64,000 bases of DNA from Desulfosudis oleivorans Hxd3 (GCF_000018405.1 NC_009943.1:124001-188000), one strand, 5' to 3'. Shown: positions 24,111-33,255, counted from the first letter of the stretch. Program-made: numbers and translations. Notes: generated from the letters alone by a model not told the origin.

Positions 24111-26051
24111 TCAAGGCTGCAACGGCTCTGTTCCCGGCGTAAACAGCATGGTCTGACCCTCTTCATTCACGCCGGCCCGTTTTCCGGTCATGGGATTCAC
24201 CCGGACCCGGACCATGCCGTCGGGCACATCAAACCCCTGGCAGGGCCGGGTGTCAAATGTTTTTTCCATAAACTGTTTCCATATCGGCAGGGCCGCCTGT
24301 GCCCCGGTTTCACCGGCGCCCAGGGTGGTGTGGCGGTCGGTGCCCACCCAGACCCCGGCGGCAATATCCTGGGAAAAGCCCACAAACAGGGCATCCTTGT
24401 AAGTGTCCGTGGTGCCGGTTTTTCCGGCAACCGGGCACGGCAGGTTGCGGGCGGCCCTGCCGGTGCCGTCAAGGACCACCCCCCGCAGCATGTCCGCGAC
24501 AATGGCGGCGTTTTCGGCCGGCATGACGATTTGTGATAAAGGGGAGGCCTGCCAGAGTACCCGGTTGTGGGCGTCAATCACCCGGGTCACGCCATAGGGC
24601 TGAATCCGTTTGCCCAGGCGGGGAAAAACGGCATAGGCGGCGGTGAGTTCCATCAGAGACACTTCCGATGTGCCCAGGGCCAGGGAGAGGTAGGGCGACA
24701 GGGGCGAGGAGATGCCCAGCTTTGCCGCAAAACCGGCCACGGGTGCCGGTCCCAGCTGGTGGATCACCCGGACCGCCGGAATGTTTTTGGAGTGGACCAG
24801 GGCTTCCCGTACGGTCATTTCGCTGGAATAGTCTTTTGAAAAATTTTCCGGCTGCCAGGTGTCGTCCTTTTTTGCGCCGGGGAAAACCGCCGGCGTGTTG
24901 AGCACGGTGGTGGCCTGGGTAAAGCCGTGATCCAGGGCACAGGCATACAGGATCGGCTTGAAGGCCGAGCCTGGCTGGCGCCGGGCGGAAACGGCCCGGT
25001 TGAACGGACTGGCCTGAAAGTCGCGGCCCCCCACCATGGCCAGGACTCCGCCGGTGGCCACGTCCATGGCCACCAGCGCGGCCTGGGGCGGTTCGGTCAG
25101 GCCCTTTTCCGCCATTCGTTCTTCAAGGGCCTTTATGCCCATGGCCACCGCTTCCCGGGCCGCCGCCTGCAGGGGTAAAGAGAGGGTGGTGTGAACAGAA
25201 AGGCCGGCCCGGTATAACTGCTGTACGCCCACGGCGTTTTCAAGGTCTCCGCGAATATATTCGATAAAATAGTCGGGACGGGCCACCGGCGGGGTGATGG
25301 TCGCCGGCACCAGGGGCTCGCCTGCAGCCTGGTGGTATTCGGCCTCGGAGATCTGGCCGTTTTTTTTCATCTGGCCCAGCACGATGTTTCGCCGCCACAG
25401 GGCCAGGTCGGGATTGACCAGGGGGGAGTACCGGGAGGGGGCCTTGGGCATGCCCGCGATCAGGGCGCACTCGGCCAGGGAGAGGGCCTCCACCGGCTTG
25501 TTGAAGAAGATGCGGGCCGCGGACTTTATGCCGTAGGCGCCGCTGCCGAAATAGACCTGGTTTAAGTAAAGTTCCAGAATTTCGTTTTTGGTGTAGCGCC
25601 GTTCCAGCTGAAAGGCCAGCACCGCCTCTTTGAGTTTGCGCATCAGGCTTTTTTCAGAGGTCAGAAACAGGGTCTTGGCCAGCTGCTGGGTCAGGGTGCT
25701 GCCCCCCTGCCGGAAGTCCAGGGTGAGAATGTCCTTGATCACGGCCCGGGCAATGCCCTTGAGGTCCAGCCCCCGGTGCCGGAAAAAGGCGTTGTCTTCA
25801 GTGGCCACCAGGGCGGCAATGATCCAGGGCGGTACCTGTTCAAAGGCCACCGGATCCCGTTTTTCCGCGAAAAGCTCGGCGATCAGGCCCCCTTCCGCGG
25901 AATAGACCCGGGTGATGGCCGAGGGAGAAAAGTCCTCCAGCGCCTGAATCTGGGGAAGATCGTGGACCACGGCAAAAAAAACGCCGCCGGCGGTGCCGGC
26001 AAGAACCCCCGCGACCAGCACCAGCAATAAAGGCCATCTGCTCTTTAACAC
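24111..26051 (-). CDS. Class A penicillin-binding protein (PBP1A family)
   Basis: 646 residues, GTG start. An N-terminal membrane helix precedes the glycosyltransferase domain (ATEDNAFFRHRG with the catalytic Glu, then GGSTLTQQLAKTLFL) and the transpeptidase domain with all three motifs: SAFK (SxxK), SKN (SxN) and KTGTT (KTG). It polymerises and cross-links peptidoglycan in the periplasm. It is shorter than E. coli PBP1A because it lacks the extra OB-fold region. It is transcribed alone. Confidence 0.93.
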   Translation of the reverse strand: MLKSRWPLLLVLVAGVLAGTAGGVFFAVVHDLPQIQALEDFSPSAITRVYSAEGGLIAELFAEKRDPVAFEQVPPWIIAALVATEDNAFFRHRGLDLKGIARAVIKDILTLDFRQGGSTLTQQLAKTLFLTSEKSLMRKLKEAVLAFQLERRYTKNEILELYLNQVYFGSGAYGIKSAARIFFNKPVEALSLAECALIAGMPKAPSRYSPLVNPDLALWRRNIVLGQMKKNGQISEAEYHQAAGEPLVPATITPPVARPDYFIEYIRGDLENAVGVQQLYRAGLSVHTTLSLPLQAAAREAVAMGIKALEERMAEKGLTEPPQAALVAMDVATGGVLAMVGGRDFQASPFNRAVSARRQPGSAFKPILYACALDHGFTQATTVLNTPAVFPGAKKDDTWQPENFSKDYSSEMTVREALVHSKNIPAVRVIHQLGPAPVAGFAAKLGISSPLSPYLSLALGTSEVSLMELTAAYAVFPRLGKRIQPYGVTRVIDAHNRVLWQASPLSQIVMPAENAAIVADMLRGVVLDGTGRAARNLPCPVAGKTGTTDTYKDALFVGFSQDIAAGVWVGTDRHTTLGAGETGAQAALPIWKQFMEKTFDTRPCQGFDVPDGMVRVRVNPMTGKRAGVNEEGQTMLFTPGTEPLQP

Positions 26052-26158
26052 CTGTTATTCACCATCTACGCTAAATGTGCAAAAACCTTTGCCTTGACTC
26101 TTATTTATCCGTCCGGTTATCATACGGTTTACATAAAAAAACCACAAGGAGCAACACC

Positions 26159-26455
26159 ATGAGTCATCATCACGATTCCCACGATCACTCCCATGGCCAC
26201 GACCACGGCCACCACCACGATCACCATCATACCCACGCCGGCGGCGGTGAGATGTCGACCAAAGAAAAACTGGTCAAGCTGTTTGACTACTGGCTGCGGC
26301 ACAACGAAAGCCACGGCGACACCTACACCCAGTGGATCGACCAGGCCGAGCAGGAGGGGCTGTCCGACACCGCCGCCATTTTAAAAGAGATTGCCGACCT
26401 GACCCGGCAAATCACGGCAAAATTTCAGGCCGGCGCCGCCACTTTGAAGAAATAA
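26159..26455 (+). CDS. Small protein with histidine-rich N-terminus
   Basis: 98 residues from an ATG preceded by AAGGAG. Residues 2-30 are almost all His, Asp, Gly and Ser (17 or so histidines), a likely Zn/Ni/Co-binding tail. After GGGEMSTKEKL comes a helical domain of about 65 residues (LFDYWLRHNESHGDTYTQWI, then AAILKEIADLTRQI). The domain has no catalytic motif I recognise. A metal store, a metallochaperone or a sensor are all possible; no metal transporter is adjacent. Confidence 0.72.
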   Translation: MSHHHDSHDHSHGHDHGHHHDHHHTHAGGGEMSTKEKLVKLFDYWLRHNESHGDTYTQWIDQAEQEGLSDTAAILKEIADLTRQITAKFQAGAATLKK

Positions 26456-26541
26456 CCACAGAGCCGTTGTTGCAGCCATGCGGTCAAACCGCTGCGATTG
26501 ACACGGGCTTTATACGATTGTATAAAAGCCTTTCGCGTCAT

Positions 26542-26586
26542 GCCCGGCGCCGTTGTCAACCATCATCAATGCCGGGCGGTTTTTTA
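26542..26586 (+). terminator. Possible terminator or attenuator before the ADP-forming synthetase genes
   Basis: GCCCGGC (26542-26548) can pair with GCCGGGC (26571-26577) across a 22-nt loop and is followed by GGTTTTTT. It ends 14 nt before the next start codon, so it may end the His-rich gene's transcript. Confidence 0.45.
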
Positions 26587-26599
26587 TCAGGAGATGCAG

Positions 26600-27301
26600 A
26601 TGAAACAGAAGGAAGAAGCAGAAAAAATTCTTCAGGCGGCCGTGGCACAGGGCCGCCTGGCCCTTTCCGAATATGAGGCCAAACAGGTGCTGGCAGCCTA
26701 TGGCGTGCCTGTCACGCGGGAAGTTCTGGCAAAAACCCCGGACGAGGCAGTGGCCGCGGCCGGGGAACTGGGCTATCCCGTGGTGCTGAAGGCCTGTTCC
26801 CCGTCGTTGATGCACAAGAGCGACACCGGCCTGGTGGAACTGGGGCTGGCCGACGAGAAGGCGGTTCGAAGCGCGTTTGACCGCATCTCTTCCCGGCTTA
26901 CTTCTGAGGCGGACGGCATGCTGGTGTCTGAGATGGTGTCGGGAAAGCGGGAGCTGGTGGTGGGCATGAACCGGGACCCCCAGTTCGGCCCCTGCGTGAT
27001 GCTGGGCCTGGGCGGCGTGATGACCGAAATTTTTAAGGACGCTGTTTTTCGCATGGCGCCGGTGGACCCCATTGAGGTTGCAGAGATGGCCGGCAGCTTA
27101 AAGGCCGCGAAACTTCTGGATGCATTTCGTGGCGAGGCCCCGGCCGACCGGGACGCCCTTTACCGCTGCGTGATCGGCGCGGGCCGGATCGGCCTGGACT
27201 GGGACGCGGTGTCGGAGATCGACATCAACCCGGTGCTGGTGTCCGCCGACGGCCGCGTCAAGGCCGTGGACGCACTGATTGTTTTAAATCCGGATGTTTG
27301 A
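26600..27301 (+). CDS. ADP-forming acyl-CoA synthetase, beta (ATP-grasp) subunit
   Basis: 233 residues from the ATG at 26600 with CAGGAG upstream; longer in-frame versions run through the hairpin. The ATP-grasp_5 fold shows LSEYEAKQVLAAYGVPV, VVLKACSPSLMHKSDTGLV, GLGGVMTEIFKD and the metal-site DINPV. This subunit phosphorylates ADP from acyl-phosphate formed by its partner, making ATP from acyl-CoA. It precedes the alpha subunit by 25 nt, the reverse of the fused order. Acetyl-CoA is the classic substrate, but branched and aryl acyl-CoAs are used by relatives. Confidence 0.86.
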   Translation: MKQKEEAEKILQAAVAQGRLALSEYEAKQVLAAYGVPVTREVLAKTPDEAVAAAGELGYPVVLKACSPSLMHKSDTGLVELGLADEKAVRSAFDRISSRLTSEADGMLVSEMVSGKRELVVGMNRDPQFGPCVMLGLGGVMTEIFKDAVFRMAPVDPIEVAEMAGSLKAAKLLDAFRGEAPADRDALYRCVIGAGRIGLDWDAVSEIDINPVLVSADGRVKAVDALIVLNPDV

Positions 27302-27326
27302 CCAAACACCGGTCAAAGGAGCAGAT

Positions 27327-28805
27327 ATGACCGACCCGATTGAAGCCCACCGGCTCTATGGCATGACCCACCCGAAATCTGTCGCTATTTTCGGGGCTTC
27401 CAATAACCACTCCTCCATGGGCACCATCATTCTGCGGGCCATGATGGCGTTTGATTTTCCCGGAAAAATCTATCCGGTTCATCTCAAGGAAAAAGAGGTG
27501 CAGGGCCTGACCGCCTTTGACAGTGTTGAGTCCCTGCCCGAGGCCCCGGACCTGGCCGTGATCGTGCTGCCCACCCGAATCGTGTGCGAGACGATGGAGG
27601 CCTGCGGGAAAAAGGGCATTCGCAACGCCATCGTGGTGTCCGGTGGTTTCAAGGAGGTGGGACCGGAAGGGGCCGAGCGGGAAAAAGAGCTGGCCGCCAT
27701 TGCCGGTAAATACGGCATCAGCATCATCGGCCCCAACTGCCTGGGCGTCACCAACGCCCATGCCCGGCTCAACACCACGCCCCACCGGTATTACGGAAAG
27801 CCGGGGTTTATCGGCCTGGTCTCACAAAGCGGCAGTTTCGTGACCCAGATGTTTGCCTACCTGGACCAGCTTCACCTGGGCTTTTCCACGGCCTTCAGCA
27901 TCGGCAACGAGGTCAATACCGACCTGGTGGACTGCCTGGAGTTCCTGGGGGCCTGCCCGGACACAAAGGTTATCGCTCTTTACGTGGAGGCCATTCGCCG
28001 GGGCCGCAAGTTTGTTGAAACGGCGCGAAAGATCGTTCCCCACAAACCCATCGTGGCGCTTTACGTGGGCGGATCGGAAACCGGCCGCAAGGCGGCCCTT
28101 TCCCACACCGGGTCCATGTCCGGACCCGATGACCTCTATTCGGGCATCTTCCGGCAGAGCGGCGTGATCCGGGTTTCGTCCATCACCGAGCTGTTTGACT
28201 GCTGCATGGCGTTCGGCCATCTGCCCCAGCCCGCGGCCAACCGGGTCTTTATTCAGACCCACTCCGGCGGCCCCGGGGCCGTTGCCGCTGATGCCTGCGG
28301 CCGGTCCGGGCTTGTGCTGCCCGAACCCTCGGCGAAAACCGCTGAAAAGCTCAAAGCCCTGGTGCCGGCCACGGGCAGCGTGAAAAATCCCATTGACCTG
28401 ACCTTTACCAAGGACATGACCCAGTTTTTCGCCGACATTCCCGGCGTCCTGCTGGAAGATCCCGGTTGCGACGCCCTGATGTTCTATTATTATACGCCCG
28501 CGGACATGATCAAGCGGGTGCTCCTGCAGATGGGCGTACCGGCCGCTGAACTGGACGCCAAGATGGACGAGGTGTCGCAACACATTTCCGCCCAGATGCA
28601 GGGACTCATCAAGCGGTCCGGCAAGCCGGTATTCTGCTTTTCCTACCAGGGCCGGTCTGAAACTGCCGTCCAGTCGCTTTCGGCCCTGGGCGTTCCCTTT
28701 TACCAGGGTCCGGAACGGGCCGTGCGCGCGCTTGCGGCCATGGTGGCCTACGGCACGCTCAAGGAAAAAATCGTCCGCCAGTCCGGCATCGATCCCTCGG
28801 CCTGA
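27327..28805 (+). CDS. ADP-forming acyl-CoA synthetase, alpha (CoA-binding) subunit
   Basis: 492 residues from the ATG at 27327 after AAAGGAG. The CoA-binding Rossmann domain opens with SVAIFGASNNHSSMGT, followed by two succinyl-CoA-ligase-like flavodoxin domains. The phospho-histidine is His260 in LSHTGSMSG. With the beta subunit immediately upstream it converts acyl-CoA, ADP and phosphate to acid, CoA and ATP, a substrate-level ATP source in anaerobes. The reaction can also run in reverse to activate acids. Confidence 0.86.
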   Translation: MTDPIEAHRLYGMTHPKSVAIFGASNNHSSMGTIILRAMMAFDFPGKIYPVHLKEKEVQGLTAFDSVESLPEAPDLAVIVLPTRIVCETMEACGKKGIRNAIVVSGGFKEVGPEGAEREKELAAIAGKYGISIIGPNCLGVTNAHARLNTTPHRYYGKPGFIGLVSQSGSFVTQMFAYLDQLHLGFSTAFSIGNEVNTDLVDCLEFLGACPDTKVIALYVEAIRRGRKFVETARKIVPHKPIVALYVGGSETGRKAALSHTGSMSGPDDLYSGIFRQSGVIRVSSITELFDCCMAFGHLPQPAANRVFIQTHSGGPGAVAADACGRSGLVLPEPSAKTAEKLKALVPATGSVKNPIDLTFTKDMTQFFADIPGVLLEDPGCDALMFYYYTPADMIKRVLLQMGVPAAELDAKMDEVSQHISAQMQGLIKRSGKPVFCFSYQGRSETAVQSLSALGVPFYQGPERAVRALAAMVAYGTLKEKIVRQSGIDPSA

Positions 28806-28950
28806 CAACCCGGTTTCGCCGGAACCTGCCGGTGCCGCACGGGCCTGAAAAGCCGCCTCCTTTTAAGCAGGCAGGGTTTTTCTTGCTTTTGCCCGGTTTT
28901 TTCCTTACCATAATACCGTTGTTTAAACACAGAAAAACCGTGATCGCTTT

Positions 28951-29283
28951 ATGGACATAGATTCACTTGCCGCCAGTCAGGGCTTTACCACCGAGGAGTT
29001 TCTGGAAATCGTTGATGTGTTTATTGATGTTTCCCGGAGCGACGTGGTTCGCATGACGGAGGCGATTGAAAACCAGGATGCCGCAACAGCGGGGGACGCG
29101 GCCCACTCATTGAAGGGGGCTGCCGGCAACCTGGGGTTTTTTGACCTGTTTGATGCGGCCAAAAAAGCGGAAACGCAGGCCAAGTCCAACGACCTGGGCC
29201 AGGCCCGGGAGACGCTTTCGCATGTTCGCGACATGGTCGAGGCGATTGCCAGAGATGTTCGGCACAAAGATGCCGCGCCGTGA
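28951..29283 (+). CDS. Histidine phosphotransfer (Hpt) domain protein
   Basis: 110 residues, one four-helix Hpt domain. The phosphorylatable histidine is His52 in AHSLKGAAGN, followed by the standard helix with FFDLFDAAKKAE. It passes phosphate between a histidine kinase or another receiver and a receiver domain. The next gene, 51 nt downstream, encodes a receiver-PP2C protein, the obvious partner. No kinase is encoded nearby. Confidence 0.86.
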   Translation: MDIDSLAASQGFTTEEFLEIVDVFIDVSRSDVVRMTEAIENQDAATAGDAAHSLKGAAGNLGFFDLFDAAKKAETQAKSNDLGQARETLSHVRDMVEAIARDVRHKDAAP

Positions 29284-29334
29284 TAAAACCGGCGCGCAAC
29301 GCATAACAGTGGCAAGCAAGGGGAGCGGACCATT

Positions 29335-30450
29335 ATGCAGCAGCTGTTTACGATTCTTGTGGTTGACGACAACCTGTTGAACCTGAAGCTTCTGTCCACC
29401 ACCCTGGAAAACCACGGGTACAAAACCATCACAGCGGTAGACGGCCCCACGGCCCGGCAGCTGGCACAGACGGAAAAGCCGGATATCATTCTTCTGGATG
29501 TAAAAATGCCCGGAGAAGACGGGTTCGAGGTGATCCGGCAGCTGAAAAACGACCCGGCAACCGGCGGTATTCCCGTGCTCTTTCTTTCCGGCGTCATCGA
29601 GCTGGAATCCAAGCTCACCGGATTTGAACTCGGCGCCGTGGATTATATCACCAAGCCGTTTCACCCCCTGGAGGTGCTGGCCCGGGTGCGGCTCCACCTG
29701 AAACTTTCCATTGCCACCAGCTCCCTGATTTCCAACCAGGCCGACAAGCTGCGCCAGATCACCGAGGCCCAGACCGCCATGCTGACTACGCCGGACAATC
29801 AACCCGGCGCCGGGTTCGGGGTTTATTATTGCGCCCTGGAAGAGGCCGGCGGCGATTTTTACGACGTGCTGCCCATTTCGGACGATATTTACGGTTATTT
29901 CGTGGCCGACTTTTCCGGCCACGATATCAAGACCAGCTATCTGATCTCATCGGTCAAGGCCCTGCTCAAGCAGAACTGCACCCCCATTTACCGGCCCAGT
30001 GAAAGCATGAAGCTGATCAATGATGTGCTGGTGAAGATTCTGCCGGAAGACAAGTTTCTCACCTCCTGCTACGCCTGCCTGAACCGGAAGACCAAGAACC
30101 TCACCATCATCAGCGCCGGCCATCCGCCGGTGGTGTATCTCCCGGCCAAGGGCGAGCCCTCCTTTATTCATCTTCAGGGTGACGTGATGGGCAGTTTCGA
30201 GGATGTCTCATTCGGCCGGGAGGCCATGAAGGTCAAGCCAGGGGACCGTTTCTACATCTATTCCGACGGCCTGATCGAGTCGGTCCAGCAGAAGATTTCC
30301 TGGCCCGAAGGGTCGGAAAAGCTGCTGGCTGCCTGCGCTGCCGTGGCCGACCAGCCCATTACCAGCGCGCCCCAGCGCATTGCCGAAAAGCTCAAACCCG
30401 AGTCTGTTGCGATTGAGGACGACGTTATCGTGCTGGGTATTCAGGTCTGA
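29335..30450 (+). CDS. Receiver domain fused to PP2C (RsbU/SpoIIE-type) phosphatase
   Basis: 371 residues. The receiver domain (about 1-125) shows LVVDDNLLNLKLL with the acidic pair, the phospho-acceptor Asp in IILLDVKMPGEDG, and the lysine in YITKPFHPLEVL. The PP2C domain (about 150-371) shows GGDFYDVLPI, FVADFSGHD, TIISAGHPPVVYL and FYIYSDGLIESVQ with the metal-binding aspartates. Phosphorylation of the receiver would switch the phosphatase, which acts on a phosphorylated STAS anti-sigma antagonist in known systems. No STAS gene is present here. Confidence 0.92.
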   Translation: MQQLFTILVVDDNLLNLKLLSTTLENHGYKTITAVDGPTARQLAQTEKPDIILLDVKMPGEDGFEVIRQLKNDPATGGIPVLFLSGVIELESKLTGFELGAVDYITKPFHPLEVLARVRLHLKLSIATSSLISNQADKLRQITEAQTAMLTTPDNQPGAGFGVYYCALEEAGGDFYDVLPISDDIYGYFVADFSGHDIKTSYLISSVKALLKQNCTPIYRPSESMKLINDVLVKILPEDKFLTSCYACLNRKTKNLTIISAGHPPVVYLPAKGEPSFIHLQGDVMGSFEDVSFGREAMKVKPGDRFYIYSDGLIESVQQKISWPEGSEKLLAACAAVADQPITSAPQRIAEKLKPESVAIEDDVIVLGIQV

Positions 30451-30593
30451 GATTTCCGTTATTCGCAGTCCACCCTTTAGCCCGAGTCTTTCATGAAATA
30501 TCCAGGTTCGTTCATCCCGTTTCGGCGGAGCCTGTAAAATATTCAGAGAAAACACTTTTTACAGACGGTGCGTTTACCCAAGGCGGTTTATTA

Positions 30594-31076
30594 ATGTCCG
30601 AAGCAAAACCCCTGTCCGTGGTTCATGAAAGCCGCAGGCTTCGAATTCGGTTTTTTTCCGACATGGACGCCATCAACCGGGCCGAGGCCGAAACCCGTAT
30701 CTTTCTTGATCGGCAGGGGCTGTCAGGCGAGGCGTTTTCCGTCTGCCTGGTGATGCGCGAGGCCCTGACCAACGCGGTTAAGCACGGCAACCGCTGCGAC
30801 GCGCAAAAAAGAGTCCGGTATGTGCTGGGGTTTGAAAACGGCCTGCTGACCATGGAGGTCGAGGATGAGGGTGACGGGTTTGACTGGCGCACCGCACTGG
30901 ATCGTACGCCCTCTCCGGAAGCCGAGCACGGCCGGGGCATCATCATCATGCAGCGCTATGCGTCCGAGTGCCGGTATAATGAAAAGGGCAACCGGCTCAC
31001 CCTGGTCAAGCGGTGCAATGCCGCAAGTTCCCCGCCTGCTGACGACGCCGGCAACACGGCCGACGTCTCCCCTTAG
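30594..31076 (+). CDS. RsbW-like anti-sigma factor / serine kinase ATPase domain
   Basis: 160 residues with the GHKL ATPase fold: N box MREALTNAVKHGN, G1 box VEDEGDGFDW and G2 box GRGIIIMQ. In RsbW/SpoIIAB-type systems the kinase phosphorylates a STAS antagonist and binds a sigma factor. It lies 143 nt after the receiver-PP2C gene and, with the Hpt gene, completes a partner-switching set. The antagonist and target are missing from the window. The C-terminal ~20 residues are low-complexity. Confidence 0.85.
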   Translation: MSEAKPLSVVHESRRLRIRFFSDMDAINRAEAETRIFLDRQGLSGEAFSVCLVMREALTNAVKHGNRCDAQKRVRYVLGFENGLLTMEVEDEGDGFDWRTALDRTPSPEAEHGRGIIIMQRYASECRYNEKGNRLTLVKRCNAASSPPADDAGNTADVSP

Positions 31077-31248
31077 TTTTTCCAGCGTTCCGGTTTTCTT
31101 CCACCCGGCCGCAACGCGGTATCCCCTGTTTACCCGGAAAAGCCCGTTGGGTCCCATGGCGAACTGTGCTATAGTGGCGCTTTACGGCCCGCCCGCGCGC
31201 GGGCCAGTACCATGGAAAAAACAGTCAAAACAGGCAGGTTGATTACAC

Positions 31249-32262
31249 ATGAAACTGGGACTGATCGGAAAACCCGGGGCCGGCAAAAAGACCCTTTTTG
31301 AGGCACTGACAAAAAGCGACCCGGACAGCGGCCACAAGGGTGATCTTCGCATCGCGGCCATTTACGTGCCCGACCCCCGGGTGGACGTGCTGTCTGCCAT
31401 GTACAGCCCGCGCAAAACCATCTACGCCCAGATCGAATATTGCCTGGGCCGGACCGCCGGAGACAAGGACCTTCAGTTAAAGGCCGTGGCCGACTGCGAC
31501 GCCCTGATCCAGGTGGTGCGAAACTTTCCGGTTCCCGGCATGCCGGACCCGTCGCCGTATAAAGATATCGCCGCAATGGATGAAGACCTGATGCTGTCTG
31601 ACTTTGTGGTAATTGAAAAGCGGCTGGAGCGCATTGCCGCCGACGCCAAGCGGGGCAAAAAGGCCGATGCCCAGGAGATGGCCCTGCTGGACCAGGTCAA
31701 ACAGATGATTGAAAACGGCACCCCGGTGCGCACCCAGCCCGAGATTGCCACCGCGCCCCTGCTGCGGGGTTTTTCCCTTCTGTCAGCCAAACCGGTGCTG
31801 GTGCTGATCAACAACGACGAGGATGACACGGCCCTGCCCGCCGGCCCGCCGCCCGGGGGAATAGACCTGATGGTGGTGCGGGGAAAGCTGGAGCATGAGA
31901 TTTCCCGCATGTCCGATGACGAGGCCGCCGAATTTTTAAAGGAGTTCGGCATTGACGAGCCCGCCATTCACCGGGCCCTGCGCCGGTCTTATGCCATGCT
32001 GGGGCTGATCTCTTTTTTCACCGTGGGCGAGGATGAGGTGCGGGCCTGGACCATTAAGAAAGGGGCACTAGCCCCGGAGGCGGCCGGTACCATTCATTCG
32101 GACATGCAGAAAGGGTTTATTCGGGCCGAGGTGGTGGCCTACGACGCCCTGATGGCGGCCGGCAGCTACGCGGAGGCCAGAAAGCAGGGCACGGTGCGGC
32201 TGGAGGGCAAAACCTACGAGATGGCCGACGGCGATATCGTGAATATTCGATTTAATGTGTAA
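31249..32262 (+). CDS. YchF-like P-loop protein with degenerate GTPase motifs
   Basis: 337 residues. The C-terminal half is strikingly YchF-like: EVRAWTIKKGALAPEAAG, then HSDMQKGFIRAEVVAYD and the TGS-type ending IVNIRFNV. The N-terminal half carries a variant P-loop, GKPGAGKKTLFEAL, in place of GxPNVGKST. The switch II DxAGL segment is replaced by EYCLGRTAGDKD, and the base-recognition motif is NNDED instead of NVNE. It probably still binds a nucleotide, but its chemistry may be altered. It is distinct from true YchF, which should exist elsewhere on the genome. It is followed after 19 nt by an amidohydrolase. Confidence 0.82.
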   Translation: MKLGLIGKPGAGKKTLFEALTKSDPDSGHKGDLRIAAIYVPDPRVDVLSAMYSPRKTIYAQIEYCLGRTAGDKDLQLKAVADCDALIQVVRNFPVPGMPDPSPYKDIAAMDEDLMLSDFVVIEKRLERIAADAKRGKKADAQEMALLDQVKQMIENGTPVRTQPEIATAPLLRGFSLLSAKPVLVLINNDEDDTALPAGPPPGGIDLMVVRGKLEHEISRMSDDEAAEFLKEFGIDEPAIHRALRRSYAMLGLISFFTVGEDEVRAWTIKKGALAPEAAGTIHSDMQKGFIRAEVVAYDALMAAGSYAEARKQGTVRLEGKTYEMADGDIVNIRFNV

Positions 32263-32281
32263 CAGACAACAGGAGCGATCC

Positions 32282-33124
32282 ATGATCATCGACGCCCACA
32301 CCCATATTTTTCCCGACGCGGTGCGAAGCGACCGCAATCCCTTTTTTGACAGCGAAGGGGCCTTCAAGCTGTTGTATGAATCAGACAAGTCCCAGCTGGC
32401 CGGTGCCGGCGACCTGGTGGACTGCCTGGACCGGGAGGGCCTGGATATGGCGGTCACCTTCGGGTTCCCCTGGCAAAACCCCGACCTGATCCGCGCTCAC
32501 AACGACTACATTATTGAGTCCCAGCAGCGGTATCCAACCCGGCTGGCCGGGCTCTGCTGCGTGGATATTTACACCCCGGCCGCGCCCCTGGAAGTGGAAC
32601 GGTGCCTGGATGCCGGGCTTTACGGCGTGGGCGAGCTGGCCTGCTACCTGTCCGGCATCGACGATGAGGCCTTAAAGCATCTGGCCCCCATCATGGAGCT
32701 CTGCCGCAGCAGAAACAAACCGGTGCTGATTCACACCAACGAGCCGGTGGGCCACGTGTATCCGGGCAAAACACCGATATCGGCCCTTCAGATGTACAAC
32801 CTGGCCAAAACCTTTCCCGAAAACCGCATTGTGCTGGCCCACTGGGGCGGGGGCATCTTCTTTTTCAACCTGCTCAAGCGCGAGGCCAAAGGTGTGCTGA
32901 AAAACCTCTGGTTTGATACCGCCGCCTCTCCCTACCTTTACGATCCGGCGGTCTACGCCATTGCCTGCCAGCTGGCCGGTAACAACAGGGTGATGTTCGG
33001 CTCCGACTTTCCCCTGCTGCCGCCCTCCCGCTATTTTAAAGAGATTGATGCCGCCGGCCTGGACAGCGTTGCCAAAGCCGCCCTGCTGGGAGGCACCGCA
33101 GCAGCTCTGTTCGGCCTTTCATAA
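32282..33124 (+). CDS. Amidohydrolase-2 family TIM-barrel metal-dependent hydrolase
   Basis: 280 residues from the ATG at 32282 with AGGAG upstream. The metal-binding HTHIF motif lies at residues 5-9, a second histidine in LIHTNEP, a third in LAHWGGG, and the catalytic Asp in FGSDFPLLPP. This amidohydrolase-2 group includes decarboxylases and lactonases acting on aromatic or cyclic acids. It lies 19 nt downstream of the YchF-like gene and ends before a strong hairpin terminator. The substrate is not readable. Confidence 0.85.
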   Translation: MIIDAHTHIFPDAVRSDRNPFFDSEGAFKLLYESDKSQLAGAGDLVDCLDREGLDMAVTFGFPWQNPDLIRAHNDYIIESQQRYPTRLAGLCCVDIYTPAAPLEVERCLDAGLYGVGELACYLSGIDDEALKHLAPIMELCRSRNKPVLIHTNEPVGHVYPGKTPISALQMYNLAKTFPENRIVLAHWGGGIFFFNLLKREAKGVLKNLWFDTAASPYLYDPAVYAIACQLAGNNRVMFGSDFPLLPPSRYFKEIDAAGLDSVAKAALLGGTAAALFGLS

Positions 33125-33255
33125 AGAACCCGCATGGCCAGCCCTACCGCAGTTGATGCTGCCAGTGGCCGCTGTTGAAAATACAGCAAAAAACATCAAG
33201 AGCCCTATTTTCAATACTTTTTTCCGTGTACTTTTTTGGCATCAGGAAAAGGACC

